Numbered from the stretch's first letter, positions 36,931-46,404 are shown. The stretch: DNA of 64,000 nt from Flavobacteriaceae bacterium (GCA_018401115.1 JAGYKX010000008.1:124001-188000); one strand, 5' to 3'. The notes: generated by a model from the sequence alone, not told the origin. Numbers and translations: made by a program.

Positions 36931-37467
36931 ATGTACAAAAAATACTTTCCAGAAAAGAGGTATAAAATAACCCTAGCTTTTTTACAAGAGCATATTTCCA
37001 CACAGGAAACCATTCTGGACTTAGGGGTAGAAAATCCATTGAGTGAACAAATGCGAAAGCTTGGTTACCCTGTAAAAAATACTTCAGGAGAAGATTTAGA
37101 TATTGACCAAAGTGCTATAATTCACTCCGACGCTTCAGTAGTCACCGCTTTTGAAATCTTTGAACACCTCTTAAATCCCTTTCAGGTGCTCCAGCAAATT
37201 AAATCTAAAAAAATAGTGATCAGTGTACCACTAAGGCTTTGGTTTGCCGCTGCATACAGGAGTAAGTCAGACCCTTGGGACAGGCATTACCACGAATTTG
37301 AAAGCTGGCAGCTAGACTGGCTCTTAGAAAAAACAGGCTGGGAGATTAAAGCGGCTAAACGCTGGACCAATCCAACTAAAAAAATAGGGATTAGACCCCT
37401 TTTAAGGTGGTTTACCCCACGGTATTATATGGTGTATGCAGAAAAAAAACTTTTAACACAGACATGA
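36931..37467 (+). CDS. Small SAM-methyltransferase-like protein
   Basis: The 178-residue product has an N-terminal class-I methyltransferase-like Rossmann fold (ETILDLGVENPLSEQMRKLGY, then ASVVTAFEIFEHLLNPFQVLQQI). The usual GxGxG of motif I is reduced to LGVEN, so SAM binding is not certain. It ends in an ATGA overlap with a glycosyltransferase gene, which implies coupled translation and a shared job, probably on a cell-surface glycan or lipid. The substrate is unknown. Confidence 0.7.
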   Translation: MYKKYFPEKRYKITLAFLQEHISTQETILDLGVENPLSEQMRKLGYPVKNTSGEDLDIDQSAIIHSDASVVTAFEIFEHLLNPFQVLQQIKSKKIVISVPLRLWFAAAYRSKSDPWDRHYHEFESWQLDWLLEKTGWEIKAAKRWTNPTKKIGIRPLLRWFTPRYYMVYAEKKLLTQT

Positions 37468-38318
37468 AGGTATGTATTGTCATTCCCGCACATAATGAAG
37501 GGACATTTTTAACGGGCTGTCTCGAGTCTATTTGCCTTCAAACTTTGGCTCCCAAACAGGTAATTGTCGTGAATGATCATTCTTCAGACAATACTTACGA
37601 AATAGCACAGGGATTTGCTGAAAAACATCCATTTATAACCGCAATAAATCACCGAAGTTCAAGCCTACATATGCCAGGAAGCAAAGTGGTAAAGGCATTT
37701 AATTACGGCCTAGAACAGTTGGATCAAGCGTATGATGTTTTGCTCAAATTAGACGCAGACATACTACTCCCTGAAAATTACCTAGAGCGCATTTGTACGC
37801 ATTTCAAAAATAATCCTTTACTTGGCATCTGTGGTGGATTTGCCTATGAACAAGACCACAAAGGACAATGGCTTTTAAATCACCCCATGGACAAAACGCA
37901 CATTCGTGGGGCATTTAAGGCCTATTCAAAAGCTTGCTTTACTGCAATGGGCGGTCTAAGGGTGGCTATGGGATGGGATACCGTAGACGAACTTTTAGCC
38001 CAATACCACGGTTTTGAATTAAAGACAGAGGAACAATTAGCGGTAAAGCACTTAAGACCTATAGGCAGCGCATACAATAAAAAAGCCAAATTACTCCAAG
38101 GAAAAGCCATGTACGGAATGAGATATGGGGTACTAATTACCCTGATAGCCGCATTAAAAATGGCTATAAAGCAAAAACATTTTAGCGCCTTCTTCCACCA
38201 CATGGGTGGCTTTTTTGAGGCCAAAAAAGAAAACGCCCCTTTCATGGTAAACCACGAAGAAGGCGTTTTTATCAGGCGTTTAAGATGGAGAAATATGAGG
38301 TCTAAAATCTTAGGCTAA
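37464..38318 (+). CDS. Family 2 glycosyltransferase
   Basis: The ATG at 37464 is chosen because MKVCIVIPAHNEG starts the GT-A fold there and overlaps the previous stop by 4 bp; the frame is open further upstream only through the methyltransferase gene. The 284-residue product has VVNDHSSDNTY and the metal-binding KLDADILLPENYL (about residue 96-108). The C-terminal part is hydrophobic around GVLITLIAALKMAIK, perhaps one membrane-associated helix. It probably adds a sugar to an envelope glycan or lipid. Confidence 0.85.
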   Translation: MKVCIVIPAHNEGTFLTGCLESICLQTLAPKQVIVVNDHSSDNTYEIAQGFAEKHPFITAINHRSSSLHMPGSKVVKAFNYGLEQLDQAYDVLLKLDADILLPENYLERICTHFKNNPLLGICGGFAYEQDHKGQWLLNHPMDKTHIRGAFKAYSKACFTAMGGLRVAMGWDTVDELLAQYHGFELKTEEQLAVKHLRPIGSAYNKKAKLLQGKAMYGMRYGVLITLIAALKMAIKQKHFSAFFHHMGGFFEAKKENAPFMVNHEEGVFIRRLRWRNMRSKILG

Positions 38319-38390
38319 CCCCAAACCATCCCATCATTTTTTTCTGGCGTCCTTTTCAATAGGCCATTAGATTGAAATAAAAATACACTA

Positions 38391-40046
38391 TTACTCTAAG
38401 ACCTGAGTAAGTGGCTTTCCAGTGGTACCGTTTGGAAATGCAATGCCTAACATGGCAGCTATTGTTGGGGCAATATCTGGAATCTCTGATCTTTCATAAC
38501 TAGCCCCACGTTTAAACCCTTTTCCAAAAAATAATAAGGGGGTGTGGGTGTCGTAAATTTGAGGAGATCCATGGGTAGAGCCTGTCTTAGAATAACTAAT
38601 TACAGCAGGTTTTAAAACAAAAAGAACATCTCCAGATCTTTTGGGGTTATACCCATTTTGCAGGATATAAGGAATGCCTTTAGTATATTCCTCTCCCCAC
38701 ATTTGGTCAGCGGTATAAGTTCTTTCCACAGCAAAATCTTGTAAAATAAATTGGGCTAAATCTTCTTGCATCTCCCTTAAATCAATGTCTAACTGAGTAG
38801 CTAAACCCCTATTCAAAAACACTTGATAATTAGAGATATTCTCTATGAGGTCCTCTGATCCAAAGCGGTCTGTCACATAGGCATTAAGCTTATCCTTAAA
38901 TACTTTTGAATCAAAATATCCTGAAGGGATTTTTAAATCCTTTAAATAGGTAGGCACTTGCACAGCCGCATGATCTGCCGTTAAAAATAGACTATAATTA
39001 CCGGGGCCTACTTGAGCATCTAAAGCTTTGAGTAATCTTTCTAAGTCTAAATCTAATCGGTAGTAAGTGTCTTCTATTTCTCGTGAATTAACCCCAAACT
39101 GGTGTCCTACATAATCAGTACTAGAAAAACTCACAGCCAGAAAATCTGTATCTAAACCCTTACCTAGATTCTCACCTTTAAGCGCGGCTAAAGCAAAATC
39201 AGTAGTAAGGCTATTGCCGTAAGCTGTTGCTTTTAAAATATCATATGCACCATTAGCTTCCCAAAGCGACACAAGATCATGTGGAAAAACTGCTGCAGTT
39301 TCACCTCTGAATGCCCCTTCATAATTGTTTTTATCTAAACCACTCTGGGTATAGGCTTTTTCAGACTTAAGCAGATTCCAAGGCTTTTTGTATTGCTGAG
39401 GTACTTTGCTGTTAAATTGAGTGACCCAAGAGGGCAGGGATTCCATGTAAAAAGTACTGCTTATCCAACTGCCTTCATTTTTGCCATGAAACCAATATGC
39501 AGCGTCTGCTGTGTGACCCCCAGGCAAGACCGCACCCCTGTCTTTCAATGAAATAGCAATCACTTTTGATCTGGACTGGGTATGTAATTTTAGCTGATCT
39601 GAGATGGTTGTGGTTAACAATTGTTTGGGAGACATTTGCCCTGCTGAGGAAGTAGTTCCTACAGAAGCATAAGTATTATCTGCTGCACAATACACAGACG
39701 CTCCAATTTCTTTATCGTACCAATCATTCCCAATAATCCCATGAGACGCTGGAGTGGTTCCCGTGTAAACAGATGCATGACCAGGGCCTGTACTTGTAGG
39801 GGCATAATTATAATGGTTGTTTTTAAAGTTAAAACCTTCTTTTACTAGGCGCTTAATCCCACCCTCTGAATACCCGTTCCAAAAACGAGAAATATAGTCA
39901 TAGCGCATTTGATCAACTACGATTCCTACCACTAATTTTGGTCTTTCGAATTCATTAAATTTTACTGGGTTTTTTTGCGCCTTAACAGTCAGTGAAAAGA
40001 GTACAGAAAAACAAAAAAATAAGTGCTTACTAAAAAGTGATTTCAT
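38391..40046 (-). CDS. PafA-type alkaline phosphatase (secreted)
   Basis: The 551-residue product has a signal peptide (ending TVKAQ) and the alkaline phosphatase superfamily core. VVGIVVDQMRYDY holds a metal-binding Asp, YAPTSTGPGHASVYTG holds the Thr nucleophile typical of PafA, ADHAAVQVPTYL and THGSPQIYDTHTPLLFFG hold later metal ligands. PafA-like enzymes are calcium-activated phosphomonoesterases used in phosphate acquisition. There is no Pho-box-like repeat that can be named. It is a single-gene unit. Confidence 0.9.
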   Translation of the reverse strand: MKSLFSKHLFFCFSVLFSLTVKAQKNPVKFNEFERPKLVVGIVVDQMRYDYISRFWNGYSEGGIKRLVKEGFNFKNNHYNYAPTSTGPGHASVYTGTTPASHGIIGNDWYDKEIGASVYCAADNTYASVGTTSSAGQMSPKQLLTTTISDQLKLHTQSRSKVIAISLKDRGAVLPGGHTADAAYWFHGKNEGSWISSTFYMESLPSWVTQFNSKVPQQYKKPWNLLKSEKAYTQSGLDKNNYEGAFRGETAAVFPHDLVSLWEANGAYDILKATAYGNSLTTDFALAALKGENLGKGLDTDFLAVSFSSTDYVGHQFGVNSREIEDTYYRLDLDLERLLKALDAQVGPGNYSLFLTADHAAVQVPTYLKDLKIPSGYFDSKVFKDKLNAYVTDRFGSEDLIENISNYQVFLNRGLATQLDIDLREMQEDLAQFILQDFAVERTYTADQMWGEEYTKGIPYILQNGYNPKRSGDVLFVLKPAVISYSKTGSTHGSPQIYDTHTPLLFFGKGFKRGASYERSEIPDIAPTIAAMLGIAFPNGTTGKPLTQVLE

Positions 40047-40267
40047 AGTTGATTTGTTTACTCAAAAATAAGACTTTTAGAGGTAATGCATGAACTAATA
40101 AAGTAAAATCATTGTTAAAACAAAACAATCGCTAAATTTTTGTAAAGGGTTTTACCGAAAAAAAATATTTCATCATTATCTTTAAATCCTTTGGGACATA
40201 GATAGACTTAAAAAGAAAAATCACATGGCTAGTTAAAACCTTATTAGTATTTTTACTTGATATTTAA

Positions 40268-40286
40268 GGGCGTAAATATTACGCCC
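40268..40286. repeat. Strong 8-bp stem-loop before mlaE
   Basis: GGGCGTAA and TTACGCCC pair around ATA, 18 bp before the mlaE ATG. The following bases (TAGATTTTAAA) have only four T, so it is a poor terminator. It may be an operator or a leader hairpin. Confidence 0.55.
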
Positions 40287-40304
40287 TAGATTTTAAATAG
40301 CATC

Positions 40305-41042
40305 ATGAAGCACCTTGCAGCGATTGGACAGTATTTTTTAATGATACGAGAGGTTTTTAAAAAGCCTACTAAGTGGAAAGTCATGCGGGGATTAATCCTT
40401 AAAGAAATTGATGAACTTATTTATGGCTCCATGGGGATTGTCATTTTTGTTTCTTTCTTTATTGGGAGTGTAGTAACCATACAAACCGCCCTTAATCTCA
40501 ATAGCCCTCTGATTCCAAAAAACTTAATTGGATTTGCTGCCAGACAATCGGTCATTCTAGAATTTGCTCCAACTTTTACCTCTATCATCATGGCTGGAAA
40601 GGTAGGGTCATTTATTACTTCCAGTATTGGATCCATGCGTGTTACCGAACAAATAGATGCCTTGGAGGTTATGGGAATAAATTCACTTAACTACTTAGTA
40701 TTTCCTAAAATAATTGCACTTCTTATGTACCCATTCGTGATTGCTATTGCTATGTACTTGGGTATTTTTGGGGGATTTTTAGCAGGTGTTTTAGGAGGAT
40801 TTTCTACTGCTGCAGATTTTATAGAAGGGGTGCGCATAGACTTTGTGCCTTTTCATGTCGCTTATGCATTTATAAAAACCATGTTTTTTGCATTTATTAT
40901 AGCTACAGTTCCTTCCTTTCACGGATATTATATGAAAGGCGGTGCCTTGGAAGTCGGTAAAGCAAGTACCACTTCTTTTGTTTGGACGGCAGTGGTTATT
41001 ATTACTACGAATTATATACTCACACAACTTTTACTGGGCTAA
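40305..41042 (+). CDS. mlaE: MlaE-family ABC transporter permease
   Basis: The 245-residue product is an integral inner-membrane permease of the Mla/lipid-transport type: five to six hydrophobic helices with the conserved LEFAPTFTSIIMAGKVGSFITSSIGSMRVTEQIDALEVMG (about residues 84-123) and the C-terminal GVGKAS-like GALEVGKASTTSFVWTAV. With MlaF it moves phospholipids between inner and outer membranes, keeping outer-membrane asymmetry. It overlaps mlaF by one base (TAATG). The MCE-domain MlaD is not adjacent. Confidence 0.93.
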   Translation: MKHLAAIGQYFLMIREVFKKPTKWKVMRGLILKEIDELIYGSMGIVIFVSFFIGSVVTIQTALNLNSPLIPKNLIGFAARQSVILEFAPTFTSIIMAGKVGSFITSSIGSMRVTEQIDALEVMGINSLNYLVFPKIIALLMYPFVIAIAMYLGIFGGFLAGVLGGFSTAADFIEGVRIDFVPFHVAYAFIKTMFFAFIIATVPSFHGYYMKGGALEVGKASTTSFVWTAVVIITTNYILTQLLLG

Positions 41043-41809
41043 TGATACAGGTAGAAAACATACACAAGTCTTTCGGAGACAACAAAGTACTCAAAGGAAT
41101 TTCTACCAGCTTTGAAAAAGGAAAAACTTCTTTAATCATAGGTCAAAGTGGTTCTGGAAAAACAGTTTTTCTAAAATGTCTTTTAGGGCTCTTTGGATTA
41201 GATTCCGGGAATATTTTATACGATAAAGACAACTATGCCAACCTTACTTTAAAAAAGAAAAGAAAACTCCGAGAAAAAATGGGGATGGTCTTTCAGGGTA
41301 GTGCTTTATTTGATTCTATGGACGTTGCAAGTAATGTGCGCTTTCCATTAGATATGTTTACCAAACAGACAGAGGAGGAAAAAAATGAAAGGGTACAAAG
41401 TGTTTTAAAACGGGTGAATATCGATAATGCTGAATCTAAATTCCCCTCAGAAATTTCTGGTGGTATGCAAAAAAGAGTCGCTATTGCTCGGGCTATTGTA
41501 ATGAATCCAAAATATTTATTCTGTGATGAACCCAACTCTGGATTAGATCCAAAAACGGCCATTCTTATAGATAACCTTATTCAAGAAATTACCGATGAAT
41601 ACCAAATGACTACGGTAATAAACACCCATGACATGAATTCTGTCATGGAAATTGGAGAAAAAATAGTTTTCCTAAAAGAAGGCTTAAAAGCTTGGGAAGG
41701 CACTAAGGAAGACGTCTTCAAAACAGATAATGAAGCAGTAACAGATTTTGTTTACTCCTCTGAATTATTTAAAAAAGTAAGGAAAATGTATATTGAAGGC
41801 AAGCACTAG
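41042..41809 (+). CDS. mlaF: MlaF-family ABC transporter ATP-binding protein
   Basis: The ATG at 41042 is chosen since MIQVENIHKSFGDNKVL is the normal ABC start and lies directly at the mlaE stop. The 255-residue product has Walker A IGQSGSGKT (about residue 34-42), Q-loop VFQGSALFDSM, signature SGGMQKR (about 139-145), Walker B LFCDEPNSGLDP and the H-loop INTHDM. It powers lipid transport together with the MlaE permease. Operon of two genes; convergent with the SprT-like gene. Confidence 0.94.
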   Translation: MIQVENIHKSFGDNKVLKGISTSFEKGKTSLIIGQSGSGKTVFLKCLLGLFGLDSGNILYDKDNYANLTLKKKRKLREKMGMVFQGSALFDSMDVASNVRFPLDMFTKQTEEEKNERVQSVLKRVNIDNAESKFPSEISGGMQKRVAIARAIVMNPKYLFCDEPNSGLDPKTAILIDNLIQEITDEYQMTTVINTHDMNSVMEIGEKIVFLKEGLKAWEGTKEDVFKTDNEAVTDFVYSSELFKKVRKMYIEGKH

Positions 41810-41866
41810 ATGTAATTTAAACACTATTTAACCTGATCCTTTAATACCACCTTAATGAATACTTAT

Positions 41867-42484
41867 TTAACGTCCATGATTGTCTGCGATTAAAAATGCT
41901 ACTTTGGCGTTGGGCTGAAACAAATAAGTTTTACCAGAGGACATCTCCATGCACTCATAACGCTTTACCCTCTTAGGCCCTTTCTTAAATATCTTACCAT
42001 TATAAATTTTAAATAAAGTACCTTCTGAGAGTTCAAAGAGGTGATTTTCATGAGGGGGATTGAGGTCATATTTAGAAAAAGCTACAGAAAGTACTGCATC
42101 TGTATCTGTACTTGCCTTTGGATTTTTAAAATGTCTGGCCAGATAGGGCAACAAATCTAAAGGAAATACCTCCGGTCTAATAAAAGGCAACATTAGGTTT
42201 CTAAAAGTCTGCTTCCATTCAATCCCATGTGGTTTAATATGGTACCCAAAATCTTCAAAAGCAACCAGATGGGCTATTTCGTGTATTAATGTCATTAAAA
42301 ACCGGTAAGGATTTAATGACGCATTAATCGTAATGGCGTGTTTACCTTGGGTATTTTTGCGATAATCTCCGTGTCTGGTCACCCTTGTATTAACAATTTT
42401 TAAATGCACTTCATGGGTTTGAATCAAAGACATGCATGGGATTACTGCCTGGAGTGGTAAGTATTTTTCTAAAATCTCATTCAC
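41867..42484 (-). CDS. SprT-like zinc metalloprotease-like protein
   Basis: The 205-residue product has the SprT zinc motif LIHEIAHLVAFEDFGYHIKPHGIEWKQTF (two His and Glu of HEIAH near residue 68, and a third His downstream in PHG). SprT/SPRTN-like proteins cleave DNA-bound proteins in eukaryotes; the bacterial role is not established. The C-terminal beta part (FELSEGTLFKIYNGKIFKKG) resembles a zinc-ribbon position but lacks the four Cys. It is divergent from pirin with a 44-bp gap. Confidence 0.85.
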   Translation of the reverse strand: MNEILEKYLPLQAVIPCMSLIQTHEVHLKIVNTRVTRHGDYRKNTQGKHAITINASLNPYRFLMTLIHEIAHLVAFEDFGYHIKPHGIEWKQTFRNLMLPFIRPEVFPLDLLPYLARHFKNPKASTDTDAVLSVAFSKYDLNPPHENHLFELSEGTLFKIYNGKIFKKGPKRVKRYECMEMSSGKTYLFQPNAKVAFLIADNHGR

Positions 42485-42528
42485 GGTTCTAAATTAAGGC
42501 TTTTAGAATTATCTTTACTTAAAAAAAG

Positions 42529-43410
42529 ATGGCAGTAAAAGAAATAGAATTGATAATTCCTCCAAGAAACCCTCACTTTGTTGGAGACGGTTTTAGGGTT
42601 CAAAACTTTATTCCGTCTGCCTACGGCCTTGACATGCAAAGGATGAGTCCATTTATTATGTTGGATTACAACGCGCCATTTCACTTTCCAGCTACAGACT
42701 CGCCTAGAGGGGTTGGCGTGCACCCACATCGTGGTTTTGAGACAGTGACATTGGCCTATCAGGGCAGTGTGGCACATCATGATTCCGGAGGAAATCAAGG
42801 GATTATTGGTCCTGGAGGTGTCCAGTGGATGACAGCTGCTTCTGGGGTACTACACAAGGAATACCACGAAGCGGAATTTGCTAAAAAAGGTGGCATGTTT
42901 CAGATGGTACAACTTTGGGTAAACCTGCCTGCTGCCTATAAAATGAGTCCTCCTAAATACCAAGGATTCTCTGAAAAAGATATTCCTACAGTTCATTTGG
43001 AGGGTGCAATGGGTCATATAAAAGTAGTGGCCGGCAACTACCAGGGAACTCAGGGAGCTGCAGATACTTTTACAGAAGTACATCTGTATAATGTACATCT
43101 AAATAATCAAGGGAAAGCCAGCTTTTCATTTCCTGCCCAACAGAATACAGCCATTTTAGTATTGTCTGGAAGTATCAATATTGCTTCACATGAAGAAAAT
43201 ATCGCGGAGAATCACGTGGTGCTTTTCCAAAACAAAGGAGAGTCTTTTGAAATTAGTGCTAACCAAGCCACTGACTTACTTGTATTAAGCGGCAGTCCTA
43301 TAAATGAACCTATAGCTGCCCAAGGGCCGTTTGTCATGAATACCCAGGCAGAAATTGCTCAAGCTATTAGGGATTTTCACACGGGTGGTTTTGGGGTGCT
43401 AAAAGACTAG
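42529..43410 (+). CDS. Pirin-family cupin protein
   Basis: The 293-residue product has two cupin domains. The first has the metal residues in VHPHRGFETVTLAYQGSVAHHDS (about residue 64-86) and WMTAASGVLHKEYHE, as in pirin. Pirins bind iron, and some have quercetin 2,3-dioxygenase activity. The C-terminal cupin is degenerate, as is usual. No regulatory partner is adjacent, and the substrate is not predictable. Confidence 0.9.
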   Translation: MAVKEIELIIPPRNPHFVGDGFRVQNFIPSAYGLDMQRMSPFIMLDYNAPFHFPATDSPRGVGVHPHRGFETVTLAYQGSVAHHDSGGNQGIIGPGGVQWMTAASGVLHKEYHEAEFAKKGGMFQMVQLWVNLPAAYKMSPPKYQGFSEKDIPTVHLEGAMGHIKVVAGNYQGTQGAADTFTEVHLYNVHLNNQGKASFSFPAQQNTAILVLSGSINIASHEENIAENHVVLFQNKGESFEISANQATDLLVLSGSPINEPIAAQGPFVMNTQAEIAQAIRDFHTGGFGVLKD

Positions 43411-43425
43411 AAAAACAGACCAATA

Positions 43426-43471
43426 GACGCTGTATTAAAAACAAGCCACTTGACACTATTTTAAAAGCAAG
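43426..43471. repeat. Two imperfect 20-bp direct repeats between pirin and SDR genes
   Basis: The segments 43426-43445 and 43452-43471 agree at 16 of 20 positions (GAC.CT.T.TTAAAA.CAAG) and lie in a convergent gap without terminator. They look like a local duplication with no visible function. Confidence 0.45.
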
Positions 43472-43528
43472 ACTTTAAACATTCTATGCACCAGGAAAAA
43501 TAGTATTTAGAATTAAAAGTTGCTCAAA

Positions 43529-44209
43529 CTAGGGGGTTGAATTACTCACTTGCAACATTTTACCATTGTAAAGCGCGTGCCCATTGAGGCTAAAATCTAC
43601 TATATACGCACCCATTTGCTCAGGTGTTGTTGGTGGCTCGTATCCTGGAAAAGCCGCTGCCAACATTTCTGTCCTAACCGCGCCAATGGCCAATACATTA
43701 AAAGACGGCCCAGTTTCTCTAAATTCTTCTGCCCACAATTCTGTAAGGGTAATGACAGCACCTTTACTGGAACTGTAAGCCGCTAGACCTGGGAATTTTG
43801 AACTTCCTTGAACGCCTCCCATGGAACTCACGGTCACCACATGTCCTTTTTCCATAAAAGGGATGAGCGCTTTGGTTAGGGCAGCTACCCCAAAAACATT
43901 CACTGCATACACCTGTAAAAAATCTTCAGTAGTGGTTTCTAAAAAAGGCTTGTTCACAAGGGCTCCTGCATTGTTTACCAGGACATCTAAATGCCCTCCC
44001 CATTGCTGCACCACAAAAGCAGCTGCTTTTTTAATGTCAGTTTCGTTAGAAATATCAAATGGAAAAGCATACAATCCGTCTAATTTTAACGCATTTATGG
44101 GTGCCGGATTTCTAGAAAGCGCCAACACTTGGTGTCCTTGTTCCATATATATTTTGGCCATTTCAAAACCAATTCCCCTACTCGTTCCAGTGATTACAAT
44201 ATTTGCCAT
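43529..44209 (-). CDS. Short-chain dehydrogenase/reductase
   Basis: The 226-residue product has the classical SDR signs: TGTSRGIGFEMAK (NAD(P)-binding TGxxxGxG, about residue 7-20), LVNNAG (about 82-87), and the YSSSK catalytic Tyr-Lys (about 143-147). The Arg in the second beta strand region (LSRN) suggests NADP use. The substrate is not readable. It follows rlmN by about 8 bp on the same strand, a probable two-gene unit. Confidence 0.9.
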   Translation of the reverse strand: MANIVITGTSRGIGFEMAKIYMEQGHQVLALSRNPAPINALKLDGLYAFPFDISNETDIKKAAAFVVQQWGGHLDVLVNNAGALVNKPFLETTTEDFLQVYAVNVFGVAALTKALIPFMEKGHVVTVSSMGGVQGSSKFPGLAAYSSSKGAVITLTELWAEEFRETGPSFNVLAIGAVRTEMLAAAFPGYEPPTTPEQMGAYIVDFSLNGHALYNGKMLQVSNSTP

Positions 44210-44216
44210 GGGTCTT

Positions 44217-45266
44217 TTAATTTATTTTTACATCTTGCTTATTGGCCAGTTGACCACAAGCCGCGTCAATATCTTTCCCTCTTGAACGTCTTACCGTACA
44301 AGTAATGTTGTGCCGCTCTAAAGTATTCACATAAGCCTCAATTGATGCTTGGGAAGCCTGTGAAAACATGCCGTCGTCTATTGGGTTGTATTCGATTAAA
44401 TTCACTTTAGCAGGTGCGAATTTACAAAATTCAACGAGCGCATCTATTGCAGCTTTGTTGTCATTAATCCCCTTCCAAACCACATATTCGTAAGTGATCC
44501 TGCTCTTGGTCTTTTCATACCAAAACTGCAGGGCCTCTCTGAGTTGCTCCAAAGGGAATGTTTCATTAAAAGGCATGATGCTCGTCCTCACCGAATCTAT
44601 AGCGGAGTGAAGAGAAACGGCTAATTTAAATTTAACCCCGTCTTCTGCCATCTTACGGATCATTTTAGGCACCCCAGAGGTAGACACTATAATACGCTTG
44701 GGAGACATGGCCAAACCTTCTGGATCTGTGATTTTATCAATTGCTTTAAGCACATTGTTGTAATTCATTAAAGGCTCTCCCATACCCATAAAAACAATAT
44801 TACTGAGGGGCCTGTTGAAATACAATCGGCTTTGTTGGTCTATGGCCACCACCTGATCATAAATCTCGTCTGGTTGCAAATTACGCATGCGTTTTAATCT
44901 AGAGGTTGCGCAGAATTTGCAGTCTAAACTACAGCCCACTTGGCTAGACACACAAGCAGTTGTTCTTGTTTTGGTAGGGATTAAGACAGATTCCACCACT
45001 AGATTGTCATGGAGGCGTACTGCATTTTTAATAGTACCGTCATTAGAACGCTGCATTTGATCTACCCTAATATGATTGATCACAAAATGGGTTTCCAAAA
45101 AAGCCCGGGTCTCTTTGGAGATATTGGTCATGGACTCAAAAGAATGAGCCCCTTTTTGCCAAAGCCACTCATACACCTGATTGCCCCTAAAGGCAGATTG
45201 GCCCTGAGATACAAAGAATGCCCTAAGGGCCTCTTTATCTAATGCTCTTATGTCTTTTTTTACCAT
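44217..45266 (-). CDS. rlmN: Dual-specificity 23S rRNA/tRNA adenine-C2 methyltransferase
   Basis: This radical-SAM enzyme makes m2A2503 in 23S rRNA and m2A37 in tRNA. The radical-SAM cluster CSLDCKFCAT lies near residue 114-123, with the family features VGCSLDCKFC, NIVFMGMGEPLMNYNNV (about 158-174) and the C-terminal catalytic Cys in CGQL. The ATG at 45266 (MVKKDIRALDKEALRAFF) is preferred over a GTG 12 bp upstream, giving 349 residues. Confidence 0.95.
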   Translation of the reverse strand: MVKKDIRALDKEALRAFFVSQGQSAFRGNQVYEWLWQKGAHSFESMTNISKETRAFLETHFVINHIRVDQMQRSNDGTIKNAVRLHDNLVVESVLIPTKTRTTACVSSQVGCSLDCKFCATSRLKRMRNLQPDEIYDQVVAIDQQSRLYFNRPLSNIVFMGMGEPLMNYNNVLKAIDKITDPEGLAMSPKRIIVSTSGVPKMIRKMAEDGVKFKLAVSLHSAIDSVRTSIMPFNETFPLEQLREALQFWYEKTKSRITYEYVVWKGINDNKAAIDALVEFCKFAPAKVNLIEYNPIDDGMFSQASQASIEAYVNTLERHNITCTVRRSRGKDIDAACGQLANKQDVKIN

Positions 45267-45300
45267 ATCTTCCACCACCTAAAGGTATTAATAAAATGCA

Positions 45301-45337
45301 AAAAGCCTGACTTTACCTATGGCTGTGTCAGGCTTTT
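45301..45337 (-). terminator. Intrinsic terminator of the aromatic/queA operon
   Basis: AAAAGCCTGAC and GTCAGGCTTTT pair across 15 bases and end in T-runs on both strands. It lies 18 bp after the queA stop (minus strand) and 35 bp before rlmN, so it most likely ends the long upstream operon. Confidence 0.85.
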
Positions 45338-45354
45338 TTGTACAATAAATAAAT

Positions 45355-46404
45355 TTATAAAATAAGCATTGCGTCTCCGTAGGAGTAAAACTTATATTTT
45401 TCTTCAATCGCTACTTTGTAGGCCTCTTTCATTAAATCATGCCCCATAAAAGCAGAGATCATCATTAATAAAGTAGACTTAGGTAAATGAAAATTAGTGA
45501 TCATACAATTCGCAATACTAAATTCATGAGGAGGGAAAATAAATTTATTGGTCCAGCCCTGATAGGTATTTAATGTGTGTTGGGAAGAAACTGCTGTTTC
45601 CAAGCTTCTCATCACGGTAGTTCCTACAGCACAAATACGTCTCTTCTTTGTCTTTGCATGATTGATGGTCAGAGTGGCTTTTTCATCAATAATCAACTCT
45701 TCACTGTCCATTTTATGTTTAGACAAATCTTCTACTTCAACAGGGTTAAATGTACCCAGACCCACATGAAGGGTAACCTCTGCAAAATCTACTCCTTTAA
45801 TTTCTAAACGTTTTAATAAGTGCTTAGAAAAATGCATTCCGGCAGTGGGTGCCGCAACAGCTCCTTCATGTTTGGCGTATATGGTTTGGTAACGATCTTC
45901 ATCTTCTGCCTCAACCTCTCTTTTAATATACTTCGGAAGTGGCGTCTCTCCAAGGTCTCTTAATTTTTTTCTAAAATCTGTATAAGAACCATCGTATAAG
46001 AAACGAAGCGTTCGCCCTCTAGAAGTGGTATTGTCTATGACCTCAGCTACCAAACTCTCGTCTTCACCAAAGTATAATTTATTTCCTATTCTAATTTTTC
46101 TAGCTGGATCTACCAACACATCCCAAAGACGCTGCTCTTCATTGAGTTCTCTAAGTAAGAAAACTTCAATACGAGCACCTGTTTTCTCTTTATTTCCGTA
46201 TAGGCGTGCTGGAAACACTTTCGTGTTATTAAGCACCATTACATCTCCTTCATCAAAATAATCAATAATGTCCTTAAACATCTTGTGCTCAATAGTTCCT
46301 TTTGCCCTATCAATCACCATTAATTTAGACTCATCTCTATTTTCTGCAGGATACTCTGATAAAAGTTCATCAGGTAATTCAAAACCAAAGGCGGATAATT
46401 TCAT
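45355..46404 (-). CDS. queA: S-adenosylmethionine:tRNA ribosyltransferase-isomerase
   Basis: QueA adds the cyclopentene-epoxide precursor to preQ1 in tRNA on the way to queuosine. The 349-residue product has the family motifs [21 protein letters not shown] (N-terminal), [16 protein letters not shown] (about 54-69), [15 protein letters not shown] (about 179-193), [13 protein letters not shown] (about 211-223) and [14 protein letters not shown]. It lies 110 bp downstream of aroA with its own possible promoter, so it may be only partly co-transcribed. Confidence 0.96.
   Translation of the reverse strand: MKLSAFGFELPDELLSEYPAENRDESKLMVIDRAKGTIEHKMFKDIIDYFDEGDVMVLNNTKVFPARLYGNKEKTGARIEVFLLRELNEEQRLWDVLVDPARKIRIGNKLYFGEDESLVAEVIDNTTSRGRTLRFLYDGSYTDFRKKLRDLGETPLPKYIKREVEAEDEDRYQTIYAKHEGAVAAPTAGMHFSKHLLKRLEIKGVDFAEVTLHVGLGTFNPVEVEDLSKHKMDSEELIIDEKATLTINHAKTKKRRICAVGTTVMRSLETAVSSQHTLNTYQGWTNKFIFPPHEFSIANCMITNFHLPKSTLLMMISAFMGHDLMKEAYKVAIEEKYKFYSYGDAMLIL

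Noticed and set aside
37407-37463. Longer start for the glycosyltransferase inside the methyltransferase gene
   Set aside because: The GT-A fold begins at MKVCIVIPAHNEG (37464), which also gives a typical ATGA overlap.
40982-41041. Longer start for mlaF inside mlaE
   Set aside because: The extra 20 residues have no ABC-protein similarity and lie in the permease coding region; the ATG at 41042 is the normal start.
43821-44285. Plus-strand 154-codon ORF over the SDR gene
   Set aside because: Antisense to a conserved SDR with intact motifs; no signal, domain or promoter of its own.
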